Source: Phycisphaerales bacterium UBA3190
GTDB lineage: Bacteria; Planctomycetota; Phycisphaerae; Phycisphaerales; UBA1924
DNA length: 45,712 nt
Reading direction: 5' to 3'
Assembly (NCBI GenBank): GCA_002364005.1
Contig: DEXG01000015.1
Span: forward strand, 524,729 to 570,440
How positions within the stretch are numbered: the stretch's first letter is position 1; every line of letters begins with the position of its first letter. The notes under the pieces were generated by a model. It saw only the letters and a list, made by a program, of their open reading frames with translations. It was not told the origin of the DNA and searched no databases. The translations under genes were made by a program, and so were the position numbers. Below are positions 1 through 7,789 of the stretch, one piece after another.

Positions 1-224
1 CTCCGCCGACTGCGTCGGCTCGTCCCTGGCAATCCCGGGGAGGGCGAGTGGAGGTGTCGATTGAGTTCGATTGAGTTGCTGCCGTGACCATCATGCGGGA
101 ATTGTCTCATGGTGTTTTTGGCGGCTCAAGGAAAAACTCGGGGAGTGCGCACAGATCGCGCACAGGGGTGGTCAGTGCGCGTGAAAAAAGTGCATTGAGC
201 GGGTGGTGTGCTATCAGGTTGTGC
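1..224. other. Left edge, no gene recognised
   Basis: No convincing coding region lies between the window edge and the end of the MDR oxidoreductase gene. A short perfect hairpin is visible at 5-19 (GCCGAC, loop TGC, GTCGGC). A second inverted repeat (GTGCGC / GCGCAC) lies at about 145-163. An open frame starting at 84 has no family signature and runs into the antisense of the next gene, so it is not annotated. The hairpin loop TGC is the same as in the larger hairpin at 5684-5720. Confidence 0.5.
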
Positions 225-1217
225 TCAGTGAGCCATGCGTACGACGATCATGCCGGATCGGTGGCCGGTGTCGACATCGCGGTGGGCTTGGGCGATCTGA
301 TCGAGGGGGTAGACGCGTTCGACGGGTGGGACCAGTACGCGGGACTGGGCGAGTTGCTCGAGTGTGGCCAGACTTTCGGGGTTGGCCAGGTCGACGCCTG
401 ATTTCACGACGCGCTTTGAGCAGATTGGGGTCCAGATCATCTGGAGGAGTTCGGGGAGGCGCATGACCGCGGGGATGTAGGTGGCGCGGTCTTTGAGCAG
501 GTGTTTGCAGCGTTTGTAGGTGGTCTTGCCGACGGTGTCGAAGATGACATCGAAGCGTTGGTCGTCGGGGTGCTCTCGGCGGGTCCAGTCGCCCTGGGTG
601 TAGTCGATGACTTCGTCGGCGCCGAGTTCACGCACGAAGGCTTCGTTCTTGCCCGAGCACACTGCGGTGACATGGGCGCCGATATGTTTGGCGTATTGGA
701 TGGCGATCGTGCCCAGTGCGCCCGATGCGCCGACGATGAGCAAGCGCTGGCCGGGCTGGAGCTTTGCGCGGTTGCGGAGGAAGTAGAGGGTGGCGGAGCC
801 GGCGAATGGGAGGGCGGCGGCTTGTTCGTTGCTGATGCCTTGTGGGGTTGGACGGAGGTTCTTTTCGGGATCGGCGGCGATGAACTCGGCGTGTGCGCCC
901 ATCTGGTTGTCGCAGGCACCGAAGACGCGGTCGCCCGGGGTCAGGGCGGTGGTTTGGTCCCCCACTGCTTCGATGGTGCCGGCGAAGGCGGTGCCGAGGA
1001 TTGGTTTGCGGGGTTTGAAGATGCCGAACACGAGTCGTGCGGGGATCGACATGACAATCGAGGGGATATCCCAGGCGCGGATGCGTGCATCGCCGGTGGT
1101 GATGGCGGCGGCATGGATGCGCACGAGGACCTGGTTGGGTTTGATTGTTGGGCGTGGGACATCGCGGATGGTGACGACATCGGGTGGGCCGTAGGTTGTG
1201 TAGACGGCTGCTCTCAT
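225..1217 (-). CDS. NAD(P)-dependent quinone oxidoreductase-like protein, MDR superfamily
   Basis: A 330-residue medium-chain dehydrogenase/reductase, probably an NADPH-dependent quinone or enone reductase acting in the cytoplasm. The N-terminal GroES-like domain covers about residues 1-130. The Rossmann domain has the nucleotide loop IVGASGALGT at about 161-170. The cysteine and histidine ligands of catalytic-zinc alcohol dehydrogenases are not evident, which fits the zinc-independent branch. The start at 1217 is preferred over 1238 because AAGGGG lies four bases upstream of it and the protein then begins MRAAVYTTYG, the usual family opening. Substrate is unknown. It is followed on the same strand by no close partner; the SRPBCC gene upstream (1300-1776) ends 82 bp away and could share a transcript. 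Confidence 0.9.
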   Translation of the reverse strand: MRAAVYTTYGPPDVVTIRDVPRPTIKPNQVLVRIHAAAITTGDARIRAWDIPSIVMSIPARLVFGIFKPRKPILGTAFAGTIEAVGDQTTALTPGDRVFGACDNQMGAHAEFIAADPEKNLRPTPQGISNEQAAALPFAGSATLYFLRNRAKLQPGQRLLIVGASGALGTIAIQYAKHIGAHVTAVCSGKNEAFVRELGADEVIDYTQGDWTRREHPDDQRFDVIFDTVGKTTYKRCKHLLKDRATYIPAVMRLPELLQMIWTPICSKRVVKSGVDLANPESLATLEQLAQSRVLVPPVERVYPLDQIAQAHRDVDTGHRSGMIVVRMAH

Positions 1218-1299
1218 GGTGCCCCTTAGGCTGGTCATGGGTGCGACTCCGAACGCATTGGGTATCGGCTCATGCTGCTGGAACAGAGGATCGAGCGTG

Positions 1300-1776
1300 T
1301 CAGCCGTGGTCGGCTTCAGCGGACTCTTTGATATTGCGCAGATCCTCGACCAAACACTCCGTGAGTTTCTTGGTCATCGCGACGAAGACCTTCATCATGA
1401 TCTTGGCCGTGATGGTCTCGGGTGTGGCGTTGAAGGACATGCTGATCCGTGTGGTCTGTTCGTCGATCGGCTCGAAGGTGATCTCGCTGAGGTAGTGCGA
1501 GCCGTGGGATCGGGCCTCGACGGTATAGGCGTTCGGCGGGGCCCACCGGGAGATCGCCATATCCTCGGTCGCCTTTCGCCCAAACATGATGCGTGTTTCA
1601 CGCCAGGTGTAGCCCAAACCCACAAGCCCGAGGTTGTCATCAGCCGGCGGGGCCTCGCTGAGCGTCTCAACCATCTCGATGCCCTTGATAAAGCTCGCGG
1701 CGTTGGGGATATCGCTCGCGGTCGCAAAGACCCGCCCGATCGGGGCGTTGATGGTTTCTGAGACGGTAATGTTCAT
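1300..1776 (-). CDS. SRPBCC (START-like) family protein, copy 1
   Basis: A 158-residue protein of the polyketide cyclase/dehydrase (SRPBCC) fold. It shows the typical opening VSETINAPIGRVF, a central stretch with YTWRETRIMFG, and a C-terminal helix. SRPBCC proteins bind hydrophobic ligands in a deep pocket; no catalytic residues can be assigned here. It is a close paralogue of the equally long gene at 3460-3936: both share ATEDM, PPNAY, VEARSHG, HYL and MSFNATPE blocks. The two copies flank rnk and the nitroreductase gene and lie on the same strand, so they probably arose by duplication. Ligand and role are unknown. Confidence 0.85.
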   Translation of the reverse strand: MNITVSETINAPIGRVFATASDIPNAASFIKGIEMVETLSEAPPADDNLGLVGLGYTWRETRIMFGRKATEDMAISRWAPPNAYTVEARSHGSHYLSEITFEPIDEQTTRISMSFNATPETITAKIMMKVFVAMTKKLTECLVEDLRNIKESAEADHG

Positions 1777-1894
1777 GCGGGCATAGTACGCGATTATGGG
1801 ATCGGGGATGAACCACGAGCGATTGGCAACGAGGGAATTGGGATGAGAATGGGAGCCGAGTTTCTGTCATGCACCTGGCGGGCTTCATGCACAT

Positions 1895-1927
1895 AAAAAA
1901 CATGCAGGTGACTGGAGCACCTGCATG
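1895..1927 (-). terminator. Rho-independent terminator after rnk
   Basis: A perfect 10-bp inverted repeat, CATGCAGGTG at 1901-1910 and CACCTGCATG at 1918-1927, has a 7-base loop. Read on the minus strand it is followed by six T residues (the A run at 1895-1900). It lies about 95 bp downstream of the rnk stop codon and ahead of the SRPBCC gene, so it should separate the two transcripts. Confidence 0.8.
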
Positions 1928-2022
1928 CTCCCCGGCGCGCAGAGAATCAGGCGCGCATGGGGCGACGGGGATACTCTGGGTTGCCGCTGAGCAATCCGAG
2001 CATCGTTGTTCGTATTGGATGT

Positions 2023-2427
2023 TTATAAATCGAAGTTCCCGGCGCGTTCGGGCTGGTAGACGAGATCGGTGATGCGCACGGTGTGCGTGCCTCGTCGCGA
2101 GGGGATCTCGATCTGATCGCCGACATATCGGCTGAAGAGGGCGCTGCCGAGTTTGGATTCGACCGTGATCCAATCCTCGACTTGGTAGCCCTCGTCCTGG
2201 GCGTAGATGAGGGCGTAGATATCGGTTTCTTCGGTCTCGGGGTCCTGGACCTGGACGACGGAGTTCATCGTCACGAGTTCCTCGGGGACCTGGGTGGGGT
2301 GAATTGGGATCGCGGAGTACATTCTTGAAAGCATCTGGGTGATGTAATCGGGCGGCGTGCCCGAGATTGAGAGCGAACTGAGGATGCGTTCCTTGTCGAG
2401 CTGATTGACAACAGATATGCGGGACAT
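2023..2427 (-). CDS. rnk: Nucleoside diphosphate kinase regulator Rnk, GreA/GreB C-terminal-domain family
   Basis: A 134-residue protein that aligns over its full length with Rnk-type regulators as I remember them. It has a short N-terminal helical part (VVNQLDKERI), then the hallmark PEELVTMNS-type segment at about 48-56. The C-terminal FKBP-like GreA/B domain contains VESKLGSALFSRYVGD and ends LVYQPERAGNFDL. Rnk proteins bind RNA polymerase in competition with Gre factors but lack the long coiled coil that reaches the active site. The start at 2427 has a GGAG about eight bases upstream. A strong terminator lies downstream at 1895-1927, suggesting a monocistronic unit. Confidence 0.9.
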   Translation of the reverse strand: MSRISVVNQLDKERILSSLSISGTPPDYITQMLSRMYSAIPIHPTQVPEELVTMNSVVQVQDPETEETDIYALIYAQDEGYQVEDWITVESKLGSALFSRYVGDQIEIPSRRGTHTVRITDLVYQPERAGNFDL

Positions 2428-2768
2428 GGTTGATCTCCGGGTGAAGTGAAACAGATCGGTGACGCGACGCGCACCAAAACGACAATGATACGAACAATCG
2501 GCTTGGAAGTCGATTTCGTCGGGGTCCGTGTTGGTCTTACGGGCGTAGACGCAGCTGGTTCTTGGGCCGCCGACGAGACGCAGGTACGAATCTTGTTTCG
2601 TTATGGAGGCAGCTGCGGCTTGGGTCTTGGGTCAATGCCACAAGGCGTGGCCTATGCGGGATTTCCCTGATTTCTTCACTGGATGACTTTCTGACCGAAT
2701 GGTTGGGAATAGGGTTGGGTATGGATTGGTTCACCTCCCTGCCTATCACCATGCTCAGGAGAACCGCC
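2428..2768. other. Divergent intergenic region between rnk and nfsB
   Basis: This 341-bp stretch must carry the promoters of the two divergent genes. No convincing -35/-10 pair, operator palindrome or small coding region stands out on either strand. Open frames extending the nitroreductase upstream lack family similarity and are ignored. Confidence 0.5.
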
Positions 2769-3434
2769 ATGCAACAGGACATCATCCAATCGGCCAAATC
2801 ACGCCACACCGCCAAGGCGTATGACCCAAGCAAGAAGATCAGCGATGCGGACCTCGTGAAGATCAAGGAACTACTGCGTCTTTCGGCCTCGAGTACGAAT
2901 GCGCAGCCGTGGTTCTTTGTGATCGCCGGGACCGACGAGGGCAAGTCGCGTGTTGCCAAGGCGACGGAGGGCTTGTTTGCGTTCAACAAGGCCGCGGTGC
3001 TCAATGCGTCGCATGTTGTTGTGTTTGCCGCGCGTGATGAGCTGAGCGAGGCGTTTCTGCAGACGGTCCTCGATCAGGAAGCGCAGGACGGGCGGTATGA
3101 CGCACCGGAGGCATCGAAGGAGAAGATGCACGAGGGGCGGAAGATGTTTTACAACCTGCACAAGGAGCAGCTGGGTGATGCGGAGCACTGGCTCGACAAG
3201 CAGGTGTATCTGAACCTGGGTTCGTTCCTGCTTGGGGTGTCGGCGCTGGGGATCGACGCGACGCCGATGGAGGGGTTTGATACCAAGCTGCTCGACAAGG
3301 AGCTGGGGCTTGATGCGAAGGGGATGCACTCGTTGGTGATCGTGCCCATCGGGTATCATGACGAATCGAAGGATTACAATGCCAAGCTGCCCAAGTCGCG
3401 TCTGCCGTACTCGGAAATCATTGAGGAGATCTGA
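2769..3434 (+). CDS. nfsB: Oxygen-insensitive NAD(P)H nitroreductase, NfsB type
   Basis: A 222-residue FMN-dependent nitroreductase close in length and sequence to Escherichia coli NfsB. Recognisable blocks are RHTAKAYDPSKK near the N terminus, the FMN-contacting SASSTNAQPW (about 41-50), DASHVVVF-like LNASHVVVFAA, DQEAQDGRY, KQVYLNLGSFLLGVSALGID and the terminal LPKSRLPY. The family forms homodimers that reduce nitroaromatics and quinones with NAD(P)H and also reduces flavins. The start at 2769 is chosen because AGGAG lies seven bases upstream and the protein then has family length. It converges with the SRPBCC copy 2, with only 25 bp between stop codons. Confidence 0.95.
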   Translation: MQQDIIQSAKSRHTAKAYDPSKKISDADLVKIKELLRLSASSTNAQPWFFVIAGTDEGKSRVAKATEGLFAFNKAAVLNASHVVVFAARDELSEAFLQTVLDQEAQDGRYDAPEASKEKMHEGRKMFYNLHKEQLGDAEHWLDKQVYLNLGSFLLGVSALGIDATPMEGFDTKLLDKELGLDAKGMHSLVIVPIGYHDESKDYNAKLPKSRLPYSEIIEEI

Positions 3435-3459
3435 TTCGGGCCTGGGCTGAGCGGTTGAT

Positions 3460-3936
3460 TCAGTTCATTGATTCCGCTTTGACCTTAATGTCTGCGAGGT
3501 CTGCCTGCAGGCATTTGACGAGGTGCTTGGTCATCGCTGCGAACACCTTCATCATGACCTTGGCCATGAAGGACTCGGGTGTTGCGTTGAAGGACATGGT
3601 GATGCGGATGGTGTGCTCGTCGGTCTGATCGAAGGTGATGTCGGTGAGGTAGTGCGTGCCGTGGGATCTTGCTTCGACGCAGTAGGCGTTGGGCGGTGTC
3701 CACTGGGTGATGGACATGTCTTCGGTTGCCTTCTTGCCGAGCATGATGCGTGTTTCGCGCCATGTGTAGCCCATGCCGACGACCCCGTTGTTGTCTGGGG
3801 CGGGCGGGGCTTCTTTGAGGGTTTCGATGGCGGTGATGCCCTCGATGTTCTCGGCGGCGTCGGGGATGTTGGATGCGATCTGGAAGACCCGCTCGATGGG
3901 GGCGTTGATCGTCTCGGAAACGATGATTGGTTTCAT
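3460..3936 (-). CDS. SRPBCC (START-like) family protein, copy 2
   Basis: A 158-residue paralogue of the gene at 1300-1776, the same length and very similar along its whole length (VSETINAPIERVF, YTWRETRIMLGKKATEDM, VEARSHGTHYL, MSFNATPES, MMKVFAAMTKHL). The open frame extends to 4059, but the start at 3936 matches copy 1 and has GAGGA eight bases upstream. The fold predicts a hydrophobic ligand pocket; function is unknown. Its 3' end abuts nfsB in convergent orientation. Confidence 0.85.
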   Translation of the reverse strand: MKPIIVSETINAPIERVFQIASNIPDAAENIEGITAIETLKEAPPAPDNNGVVGMGYTWRETRIMLGKKATEDMSITQWTPPNAYCVEARSHGTHYLTDITFDQTDEHTIRITMSFNATPESFMAKVMMKVFAAMTKHLVKCLQADLADIKVKAESMN

Positions 3937-4170
3937 GTCATCATCCTCACGGTCGTTGATCTCGTCGATGGAGGCACTTTGGCGGAGGAAGGCGGTGTCG
4001 CCGAGCTGCTCGACACTCGGGGATTGGGTGGATGTCACACAGGCGCCATTCGTGTACATGGGTGATATTCAGCGTGAGCATACCACAATTCAGGGGGTGT
4101 TTTACCCGGATGATTGGTTTTCTGTTACGCTGGCCGCTCAATCACACACCACATGGAGAGGGGACAGATC

Positions 4171-4866
4171 ATGGGATTACAGGTCATCGGGGCAGGGTAC
4201 GGACGGACGGGGACGGCGTCGCTCAAGCTGGCGCTGGAGAAGCTCGGGTTCGGGCCGTGTCATCACATGAGCGAGGTGCTGCCCGACCCGGAGCGGGTGG
4301 CGCTGTGGACGCGGATCGGGCAAGGGGAAGCTGAGGGCGATCCTTCGCTGTGGGATCAGGCGTTTGCGGGTTACAACGCGACGGTGGACTGGCCGGCGTG
4401 CACGCACTGGCGGGCGTTGATGGCGCATTATCCCGACGCGAAGGTGATCCTGACGCGCCGAGATGCGAGCAAGTGGTTCACATCGGTGAACGAGACCATC
4501 CTGAACCCCACGGTCAATGAGCAGCTTGCCGTTTCGCCGATGGGGCCGATGCTCGCGGGGAACATTAATCGGTTGTTCGATGATCGCCTGGATGATCGGG
4601 ACCACATGATGGCCTGCTTTGAGCAGCACTGCGCCGAGGTGGTCGCGGGGGTAGCGGCGGATCGGCTGCTGGTCTTCGAGGCCAGGGACGGCTATGGGCC
4701 GCTTTGCGCGTTCCTGGGGGTTGATGTTCCCGATGAGCCGTACCCGCATGTGAACTCGATGGAGGACACGAAGCGGTTTATGCAGATGCTTGGTCAGCAG
4801 GCCGAGGGCGGTGCGGATGCGGCACAGAAAGACGAGATCAGCGAAATCTTCAACCAGAAGGGGTGA
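4171..4866 (+). CDS. Sulfotransferase family protein
   Basis: A 231-residue P-loop sulfotransferase of the short Sulfotransfer_4-like type. The N terminus carries the 5'-phosphosulfate loop of PAPS-binding enzymes, VIGAGYGRTGTASLK (about 5-19). A later segment, YPDAKVILTRRDASKWF, matches the 3'-phosphate-binding region. The acceptor substrate cannot be inferred. GAGAGGGG lies just upstream of the chosen ATG; an in-frame ATG at 4153 is possible. The DUF2200 gene begins three bases after the stop codon, so the two are probably cotranscribed. Confidence 0.85.
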   Translation: MGLQVIGAGYGRTGTASLKLALEKLGFGPCHHMSEVLPDPERVALWTRIGQGEAEGDPSLWDQAFAGYNATVDWPACTHWRALMAHYPDAKVILTRRDASKWFTSVNETILNPTVNEQLAVSPMGPMLAGNINRLFDDRLDDRDHMMACFEQHCAEVVAGVAADRLLVFEARDGYGPLCAFLGVDVPDEPYPHVNSMEDTKRFMQMLGQQAEGGADAAQKDEISEIFNQKG

Positions 4867-4869
4867 GCC

Positions 4870-5238
4870 ATGGCGACGACCACGCCGGAGCATGACAAAC
4901 GCGTCGCGGGGATGATCTTTGGGAAGATCTATCCGCTCTATCTGAACAGGCTTGAGAAGAACGGGCGGACGGAGGAGGAGCTTGACGAGGTGATCGGGTG
5001 GTTGACGGGGTTCAGCCCGCAGGAGATCCAGGACCTGATCGATGAGGAGGTGACCTTCAAGGAGTTCTTCAAGCGGGCGAAGCTGAACCCGAAGGCGAAG
5101 GAGATCAAGGGGGTGGTCTGTGGGTATCGGATCGAGGAGATCGAGACGCCGTTGACTCGGAAGTGTCGGCAGATGGAGAAGCTGATTGATGAGCTGGCGC
5201 GGGGGCGGAAGATGGAGAAGATTCTGCGGGGCGGATGA
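4870..5238 (+). CDS. DUF2200 family protein
   Basis: A 122-residue soluble protein that matches DUF2200 as I know it: FGKIYPLYLNRLEKNGRTEEEL, IGWLTGFS, FFKRAKLNPKAKEIKGVVCG, and the closing KLIDELARGRKMEKIL. Function is unknown for the whole family. AAGGGG of the preceding gene's 3' end lies eight bases before the ATG and serves as its ribosome binding site, which supports coupling to the sulfotransferase. No signal peptide or membrane segment. Confidence 0.9.
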   Translation: MATTTPEHDKRVAGMIFGKIYPLYLNRLEKNGRTEEELDEVIGWLTGFSPQEIQDLIDEEVTFKEFFKRAKLNPKAKEIKGVVCGYRIEEIETPLTRKCRQMEKLIDELARGRKMEKILRGG

Positions 5239-5297
5239 GGTGCGGGTGCGTTTGGTGGGTCGGCTGAACGCAGAGGGCGCAGAGAAGCGGGGTGGGG

Positions 5298-5579
5298 TTA
5301 TTTGGATTTGTCTTCGATTGGGGGGCGGGTCTGGAAGTTGGCGAGTGCGGCTTGGGGGGATTGGTCATCGACGGCGATCACGGTGATCCGGTCGGCGTAG
5401 GACCATTCGATCTTTCCCTGTGCATCGCAGAGGCAGACAAGGCGTGCCTGGCCTTCTGATTGGAGCGGGAAGAGGTCGCCGAAGAATCGGTTTGGGCGTG
5501 CGGTGGCCCACTGGCTGTAGCCGGCACCGAGGAGGATGTAGTGCTTGCCGCTGGGGTTGTGTCGGACGATGGTGGGCAT
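5298..5579 (-). CDS. Hypothetical protein, 93 aa
   Basis: A small protein starting MPTIVRHNPSGKHYILLGAG and ending PPIEDKSK. It is probably soluble and beta-rich, with CLCDAQGKIEWSY and a DRITVIAVD strand near the C terminus. I do not recognise the family. The frame is open to 5624, but residues before 5579 look like translated repeat DNA and no good ribosome binding site is seen at either start. A repeat fragment (ACGCAGAG family) lies just beyond its 3' end at about 5266-5290. Confidence 0.65.
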   Translation of the reverse strand: MPTIVRHNPSGKHYILLGAGYSQWATARPNRFFGDLFPLQSEGQARLVCLCDAQGKIEWSYADRITVIAVDDQSPQAALANFQTRPPIEDKSK

Positions 5580-5683
5580 GGGGGAGTGTAGGGTTTGCGT
5601 GTGCAGGGGAGGGGTCCCCTGCAACCCCTCTTGGGGTGGGAGCCCTGCTTACGCGGAGTTTGAGCAGGTTCGGGGGAGGAGGT

Positions 5684-5720
5684 CATGCTTAAGCCCTGAC
5701 TGCGTCAGGGTGTAAGCATG
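5684..5720. repeat. Long interrupted hairpin
   Basis: Outer arms CATGCTTA (5684-5691) and TAAGCATG (5713-5720) enclose inner arms CCCTGAC (5694-5700) and GTCAGGG (5704-5710) around the loop TGC. It lies between two minus-strand hypothetical genes. No T run follows on either strand, so it is more like a REP-type palindrome than a terminator. The bases after it, GGCACCCGG, recur next to other hairpins and repeats in this window (about 6145, 6171, 6751, 19095). Confidence 0.6.
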
Positions 5721-5750
5721 GCACCCGGCTCCGTCGGGGCAACCGCCGAA

Positions 5751-5981
5751 CTATCTCAGTTCGGCCCTCTTCCACACTTCCACTGCCTGATTCACAAGGT
5801 CTACAAGTTGGGCAGCGTCCACAGGCACCCCGCCATGATCAAATGGCTTGACATAGTAAGTGCTCTCATCCCTTTCCTTGAACAGGCGGAACAGCAAGCC
5901 ATGTTCGCTGGCGACTTCAACCACCAGATCGTCTTCATCAACCGGAGAAATGAGATCCATATCGAATTGCATCTGGCTCAT
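5751..5981 (-). CDS. Hypothetical protein, 76 aa
   Basis: A small acidic soluble protein, MSQMQFDMDLISPVDEDD at the N terminus, with a middle LLFRLFKERDES block and a C-terminal helix ending VWKRAELR. No family is recognised. The sequence composition is protein-like and the ATG has GGAG nine bases upstream. The GGAG is followed by CAAGAAG. The neighbouring genes on the same strand are also unknown. Confidence 0.6.
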   Translation of the reverse strand: MSQMQFDMDLISPVDEDDLVVEVASEHGLLFRLFKERDESTYYVKPFDHGGVPVDAAQLVDLVNQAVEVWKRAELR

Positions 5982-6078
5982 CTTCTTGGCTCCATAAACC
6001 TGTGAGGCAAAAAACGGAAGTGGCGGGCCGGCAAGGGGATCTTAGGATTCGTGTTTCGGTGGGGTTTGAGGGATGGGG

Positions 6079-6158
6079 GCGGTTGCACTTTGGCCTCCTT
6101 CGCTCTTCGAGTCGAAGGAGGGCACAGAACGGGACAAGGAGGGCACCCGGAACGGAAT
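6079..6158 (+). repeat. Direct repeat, left copy flanking a membrane-protein gene
   Basis: The segment contains GGTTGCACTTTGGCCTCCTT, then GAAGGAGGGCACAGAAC and AGGAGGGCACCCGG. A similar segment with the same order of blocks is at 6682-6767, in the same orientation. The two copies bracket the gene at 6194-6589. GGGCACCCGG occurs again at about 6170. Confidence 0.7.
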
Positions 6159-6193
6159 GGGAGAAAGAGGGCACCCGGCGATTCGGGGATGGT

Positions 6194-6589
6194 CTATGGG
6201 GTGTATGGCACTGTGAATCCTTCGAAGAACCTGCCGATCAGGATGCCGAGGATGAACGCGATGCCGGCACCGAAGAAGGCGATGCCGGCTCGTTTCTTGA
6301 ATCGCTGATCGGTGTAGTTGAAGTTCTCACGGATGTAGACCAGACTGATCAGCATAACAGGGATACTCAGCCAGCCGATGACGGAGAGGATCGCGTAGGC
6401 CGTCGTGAGTCCTGTGGGGAGCTGGAGGTATTCCAGTCTGTTGTGCCGATCCGTTGAAATCAGGAGCTTGCCATCGTGGATGGTGAGATGGCCGAACATC
6501 CCCAACAGGTTCCCCCAGTGCATGGCGGTGATGCACATCGAGATCGCCCATGGGCGGGATGCTCGTTGTGGGTTTGCCTTTCTGGCCAT
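6194..6589 (-). CDS. Hypothetical membrane protein, 131 aa
   Basis: An unrecognised integral membrane protein. Hydrophobic stretches lie at about 62-83 (AYAILSVIGWLSIPVMLISLVY) and 105-122 (GIAFFGAGIAFILGILIG), separated by a basic segment with NYTDQRFKKR. The N terminus is positive (MARKANPQRASRPW), followed by a less hydrophobic CITAMHWGNLLGMFGHL part. GGAGAG sits just upstream of the ATG. The gene stands alone between two direct repeats (6079-6158 and 6682-6767). Confidence 0.7.
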   Translation of the reverse strand: MARKANPQRASRPWAISMCITAMHWGNLLGMFGHLTIHDGKLLISTDRHNRLEYLQLPTGLTTAYAILSVIGWLSIPVMLISLVYIRENFNYTDQRFKKRAGIAFFGAGIAFILGILIGRFFEGFTVPYTP

Positions 6590-6681
6590 GGTCTCTCCGA
6601 GTCACAATCGGGCTGGGACAATGGCAGCGTAGGCATAGGCCGGAGCGGGAGTTGATGATTCAGGGGTGGCGGAGATTCGGG

Positions 6682-6767
6682 GGTGGTTGCACTTCGGCCT
6701 CCTTCGTCCGCCTTTGGTGGATCGGAGGAGGGCACAGAATGGGAGCAGGAGGGCACCCGGCGCGGAA
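6682..6767 (+). repeat. Direct repeat, right copy flanking a membrane-protein gene
   Basis: This copy has GGTTGCACTTCGGCCTCCTT, a small hairpin-like GTCCGCC..GGTGGAT part, GAGGAGGGCACAGAAT and AGGAGGGCACCCGGCG. It parallels 6079-6158 block by block with a few substitutions and a short length difference. Confidence 0.7.
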
Positions 6768-6781
6768 TAGAAGGCAGCCGG

Positions 6782-7789
6782 CTAGGATCTCTTCTGCATT
6801 GTGTTTGCACCTGACGACAAATCACCGACATAATAGAACCTTCTTTTAGCCAACAAATCAACACACATAGCGACATATCGCAACGTGGTGTAAAGCGCAT
6901 CAGAAAATTGATACTCTTCAGTTCCCGTCACCACTGTACCATCCCCAAATACCTCGCCGGCCTCTTTGGCATCAATAACAAAACCGTGATCTTTGTATTG
7001 ATAGACCAAGTCTCTTGATATTTCGTCAGGCGCCCGGCCTGGCTTACTTTTTCTAGCCTTTAACAATCGCTCAGCATACTGACATGCCGACTCGGCAACC
7101 CTCTCGTAGTATCCTAACTGCTCTAGCTTAAGCACCTTTGACAAATATGTCGCAAACAAATTTGATGCCCCCGGTGCCTCTACTGTCATGTCCGCAATAT
7201 CCTTGAGAGCACTCTTCAAAGCCAATACAGGCAAGCCCTTGATTTGCGGATCAATCGGACCCAACTCACTCATGCTCCCCATGTGAATTTTATCTGCACC
7301 ACAAGCCAACAGAGTCGCCGCAGACTTTGCCCTGCGCGGAACTGCTACATGAAACTCTTTATCAGTATGCTCGCGACAAATCTTGCTCATAAAATATGCA
7401 GGCTCAATGCTTCCACCTATTGAATGCAACACCAAAAGCAATGGCTTGTCACCGGACGACTCCCGCACGCACTTATACAAATTATCCGCATCGCTGCTTG
7501 TCAACCGGTTCTCATCATAATAGACAAATATATTATACTTATCTAGAATATTCTTGTAGTCCAATATGCGCTCTTGCACATAGTCTGCGACCGGCTTGTT
7601 TAACTTGGAGTCAGAGAAGACGCCATCCTGCTGCACTGCCGTTATGAGCCGATCAATCGGATCTTCGCCATCACTTGCCGGCTCTTGATCCACACCTGCA
7701 TCCATGTCATCAGAATCGCCTGCCACCACCGGGCTCTCTTGCGCGGAGTCAGTGGCACGTGCTTCTTCTTCAATATTGCCTTTGGCCAT
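6782..7789 (-). CDS. SDH family Clp-fold serine proteinase
   Basis: A 335-residue cytosolic protein of the ClpP/crotonase-fold serine dehydrogenase proteinase family. The first 60 residues are acidic and low-complexity. The protease core follows: the oxyanion-type loop VLHSIGGSIEP (about 120-130), the presumed nucleophile Ser156 in PRRAKSAATLLACGAD, and ELGPIDPQIKG (about 175-184), which is the strongest family signature. The C-terminal part is helical with DEISRDLVYQYKDHGFVIDAKEA. The gene is clearly AT-richer than the flanking core genes, which suggests transfer. Catalytic assignment is by pattern only. Its partner could be the membrane protein at 8299-8817 on the same strand, but a tRNA-like element separates them. 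Confidence 0.8.
   Translation of the reverse strand: MAKGNIEEEARATDSAQESPVVAGDSDDMDAGVDQEPASDGEDPIDRLITAVQQDGVFSDSKLNKPVADYVQERILDYKNILDKYNIFVYYDENRLTSSDADNLYKCVRESSGDKPLLLVLHSIGGSIEPAYFMSKICREHTDKEFHVAVPRRAKSAATLLACGADKIHMGSMSELGPIDPQIKGLPVLALKSALKDIADMTVEAPGASNLFATYLSKVLKLEQLGYYERVAESACQYAERLLKARKSKPGRAPDEISRDLVYQYKDHGFVIDAKEAGEVFGDGTVVTGTEEYQFSDALYTTLRYVAMCVDLLAKRRFYYVGDLSSGANTMQKRS

Noticed and set aside
1667..2497. 276-codon minus-strand open frame covering rnk in another frame
   Set aside because: It overlaps Rnk and the 5' end of an SRPBCC gene in another frame, contains a terminator, and has an Arg/His/Pro-rich composition typical of shadow frames.
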